Of a stretch of DNA of 64,000 nt, positions 62,470 to 64,000 are shown piece after piece. The stretch is from assembly GCA_963795835.1 (NCBI GenBank), contig CAWCJC010000004.1:62001-126000 (forward strand), given 5' to 3'. Positions within the stretch are counted from its first letter, which is position 1, and the number at the start of each line of letters is the position of its first letter. Under the pieces are notes generated by a model. That model was not told the DNA's origin. It searched no databases and saw nothing but the letters and a program-made list of their open reading frames with translations. Origin of the DNA: JALYXI01 sp963795835. GTDB lineage: Bacteria > Acidobacteriota > Terriglobia > Bryobacterales > Bryobacteraceae. Position numbers and translations under genes: made by a program.

Positions 62470-64000
62470 GATAGCGACCATCGGTCCTGACGGTCGTCAG
62501 TCCTTCCAGATCCGTTCGGGAGATGGCGATGCGGCGCTCTTCGAGCGCGGCCAGTGTTTTTGGATGCGGGTGGTTGAAGCGATTCTCCCAGCCATCGGAG
62601 ATCAGTGCGAACGCAGGATGCACCGCATCCAGAAATGCCGGCGTGCTGGACGTTTTGCTTCCGTGGTGCCCAACTTTCAGGACGTCGGTTCGCGGCGTGG
62701 AAAGAAGCCGTGCCTCAACCTGTTTTTCCGCATCGCCGGTTAACAGGAAGGAGTGGCGGCCATGCGTAAGCCGGAGCACCAGGGAATCATTATTCGTCGG
62801 CAATTTCTTCGGGGTGTAATCCGCGAAGGGAGCCATTACCTGAACGCTGGCTCCCCCGAAGGGAAACGGGTCGCCGTTTACTAATTTTCGGACCGCGATG
62901 GCCGGCGGCAGTTTATAGAGGGAGGGCACGGCGCCCGTCCAGAGTTCGGTGACGGCGAAGTCTTTCAGAATCGCGTTAAGGCCGCCCGCGTGATCGTCAT
63001 GGAAGTGCGAGATGGCCACGGCATCCAGATGGTGAATGCCGCGCGTCCAGAGATAAGGAGCGACCACGTCTTCGCCGATGTCGAGATTGGCGTGTTGGCC
63101 ATTGGTTTCGATCAAGCCGCCGGTATCCATGAGCACCAGCTTGCCGTTTGGAAAGGAAATCAGGAGGGAGTCGCCTTGCCCGACATCGATGGTGGTTACC
63201 TCAAGACTCCCCGGCTCGGCAATTGCGGGAAAGGGGTGGACGATCAGGATCGTGAGGGCTGCCAGCGCGCCTGCGAACGCTGCATAACGTACCCTTCGAG
63301 GGAATCGAATTGCTGCGATCGTCAGGAGCGCGATCAGCGCCAGCGACAGCCAGAACGGCGGATCGGGGATGCGGTAATTCGGCTCCCAACGCGCGTGGAA
63401 CGACACGACGCGCTCCGTTAGATGCAGCAGGAACGATGCGCATGCCGCCACCCAAGCCGAGTTGAGTAACAGCGAGGCGAACCCAACCGGCACCACGAGT
63501 TCCAGTAAGGGGAGCGCGGCTGCGTTCGCGGAAAGTCCCGTCGCGGAGAGCCTATGGAAATAGAGAACCATGGGGATGGCGAGCCCGATCTGAATGAAGG
63601 CGGAAGTAAGCAACAGGTCGTAGAAGAAAATTGCTACCCGAACCGGTGCGTGGACGGCGAATCGCGCCAGCCAGTCCGGCGCAAAGATTCGGAGTGTTCT
63701 CACGCACAGCGCGAGTTCCACGCGAAACTGTGCGGCGTAGCGAGGCAGGGAGGTGCTGGGCGCATTGGTAAGCGAGGCAGCCATGGGACCCGAAGTATGT
63801 TCAATCACGGGAATGACGAAGACGCCAATCAGCGCGACAGACAAGAAGGAGAGTTGCGCGCTTGCGTCATAAAGCGAATCGGGATCCAGCAGCAGGTAAC
63901 AAATGCCTACAGCGGCGAGAATATTCAAAATGCGAGCGCGCCGGAAGAAGAGCCGACCCACTGCAAAGAAAGAGAGCGCGGCGGCGGACCGAATCACGGG
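62405..64000 (-). CDS. comEC: ComEC/Rec2-type DNA-uptake channel, C-terminal part (5' end beyond window)
   Basis: Only the C-terminal about 530 residues are in the window; the frame is open to the last base. First part: the Competence domain with several transmembrane helices (CYLLLDPDSLYDASAQLSFLSVALIGVFV, VFLHLTERVVSFHA-like segments). Second part: a metallo-beta-lactamase domain (VTTIDVGQGDSLLISFP, AISHFHDDHAGGLNAILKDF, KVGHHGSKTSS), a nuclease-like module of ComEC in many bacteria. Needed for natural transformation where complete. Its stop lies 65 bp inside the convergent DUF2007 gene. Confidence 0.93.
   Translation of the reverse strand, partial: PVIRSAAALSFFAVGRLFFRRARILNILAAVGICYLLLDPDSLYDASAQLSFLSVALIGVFVIPVIEHTSGPMAASLTNAPSTSLPRYAAQFRVELALCVRTLRIFAPDWLARFAVHAPVRVAIFFYDLLLTSAFIQIGLAIPMVLYFHRLSATGLSANAAALPLLELVVPVGFASLLLNSAWVAACASFLLHLTERVVSFHARWEPNYRIPDPPFWLSLALIALLTIAAIRFPRRVRYAAFAGALAALTILIVHPFPAIAEPGSLEVTTIDVGQGDSLLISFPNGKLVLMDTGGLIETNGQHANLDIGEDVVAPYLWTRGIHHLDAVAISHFHDDHAGGLNAILKDFAVTELWTGAVPSLYKLPPAIAVRKLVNGDPFPFGGASVQVMAPFADYTPKKLPTNNDSLVLRLTHGRHSFLLTGDAEKQVEARLLSTPRTDVLKVGHHGSKTSSTPAFLDAVHPAFALISDGWENRFNHPHPKTLAALEERRIAISRTDLEGLTTVRTDGRYLTVTPAPLPFHLPAQLPDPPP

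Overview
The window looks like chromosomal DNA of an Acidobacteriota member, probably a Solibacter/Bryobacter-type lineage. This is inference from three things: two large TonB-dependent receptors with an N-terminal carboxypeptidase-regulatory-like domain, a GC-rich composition, and a mix of PQQ dehydrogenase/cytochrome c, BshA and type VII ABC modules. There is no rRNA, phage, insertion sequence or CRISPR array. Genes are packed tightly, with many 4-bp stop/start overlaps, and no gene-free stretch reaches 300 bp.

Left half (1-34.8 kb) is dominated by a nucleobase catabolic island. After a truncated TonB receptor and a coupled sulfatase, a minus-strand operon (12748 to 4668) encodes the whole reductive pyrimidine pathway: PreT/PreA dihydropyrimidine dehydrogenase, dihydropyrimidinase, N-carbamoyl-beta-alanine amidohydrolase, a class III aminotransferase and a CoA-acylating (methyl)malonate-semialdehyde dehydrogenase. 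Divergently, a plus-strand run (12809 to 28067) encodes an NCS1 nucleobase permease, a TonB receptor, a two-subunit xanthine dehydrogenase, guanine deaminase, OHCU decarboxylase, urate oxidase, HIU hydrolase, allantoate amidohydrolase, allantoinase, ureidoglycine aminohydrolase and ureidoglycolate amidohydrolase. Together these take guanine or xanthine to glyoxylate and ammonium by the plant-like ureide route without urea. Three base pairs further on, apparently in the same transcription unit, come a transglutaminase-DUF2126 (putative amidoligase) protein, a fused circularly permuted ATP-grasp/alpha-E protein and a second transglutaminase. This is a predicted but uncharacterised peptide ligase/protease system and the least understood part of the window.

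Middle (34.8-45.3 kb, minus strand): a CzcCBA-like heavy-metal RND efflux operon with a trailing LolA-like protein, then a secreted beta-propeller, a diheme-type cytochrome c and a PQQ dehydrogenase. Right part (45.4-64 kb): tRNA-Ala, a LolB/LolCD-like lipoprotein plus ABC module, glutathione peroxidase, an SDR, tRNA-Lys, a polyprenyl-phosphate sugar transferase, a PyrE-like PRTase, a sodium:solute symporter, an exported methyltransferase, a propeller lipoprotein, BshA, AccA, a HAD phosphatase, FtsB, two metallo-beta-lactamase-fold proteins, tRNA-Thr, P5C dehydrogenase, a YtxH protein, a DUF2007 protein and the C-terminal part of ComEC.

Two cross-cutting observations stand out. First, seven genes carry an apparent frameshift, and in all seven the reading frame moves by +1 (one extra base, or two missing), which suggests systematic sequence error more than ordinary gene decay. 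Second, at least two genes appear to start at CTG within a CTGA overlap, alongside ATGA, GTGA and TTGA overlaps elsewhere.
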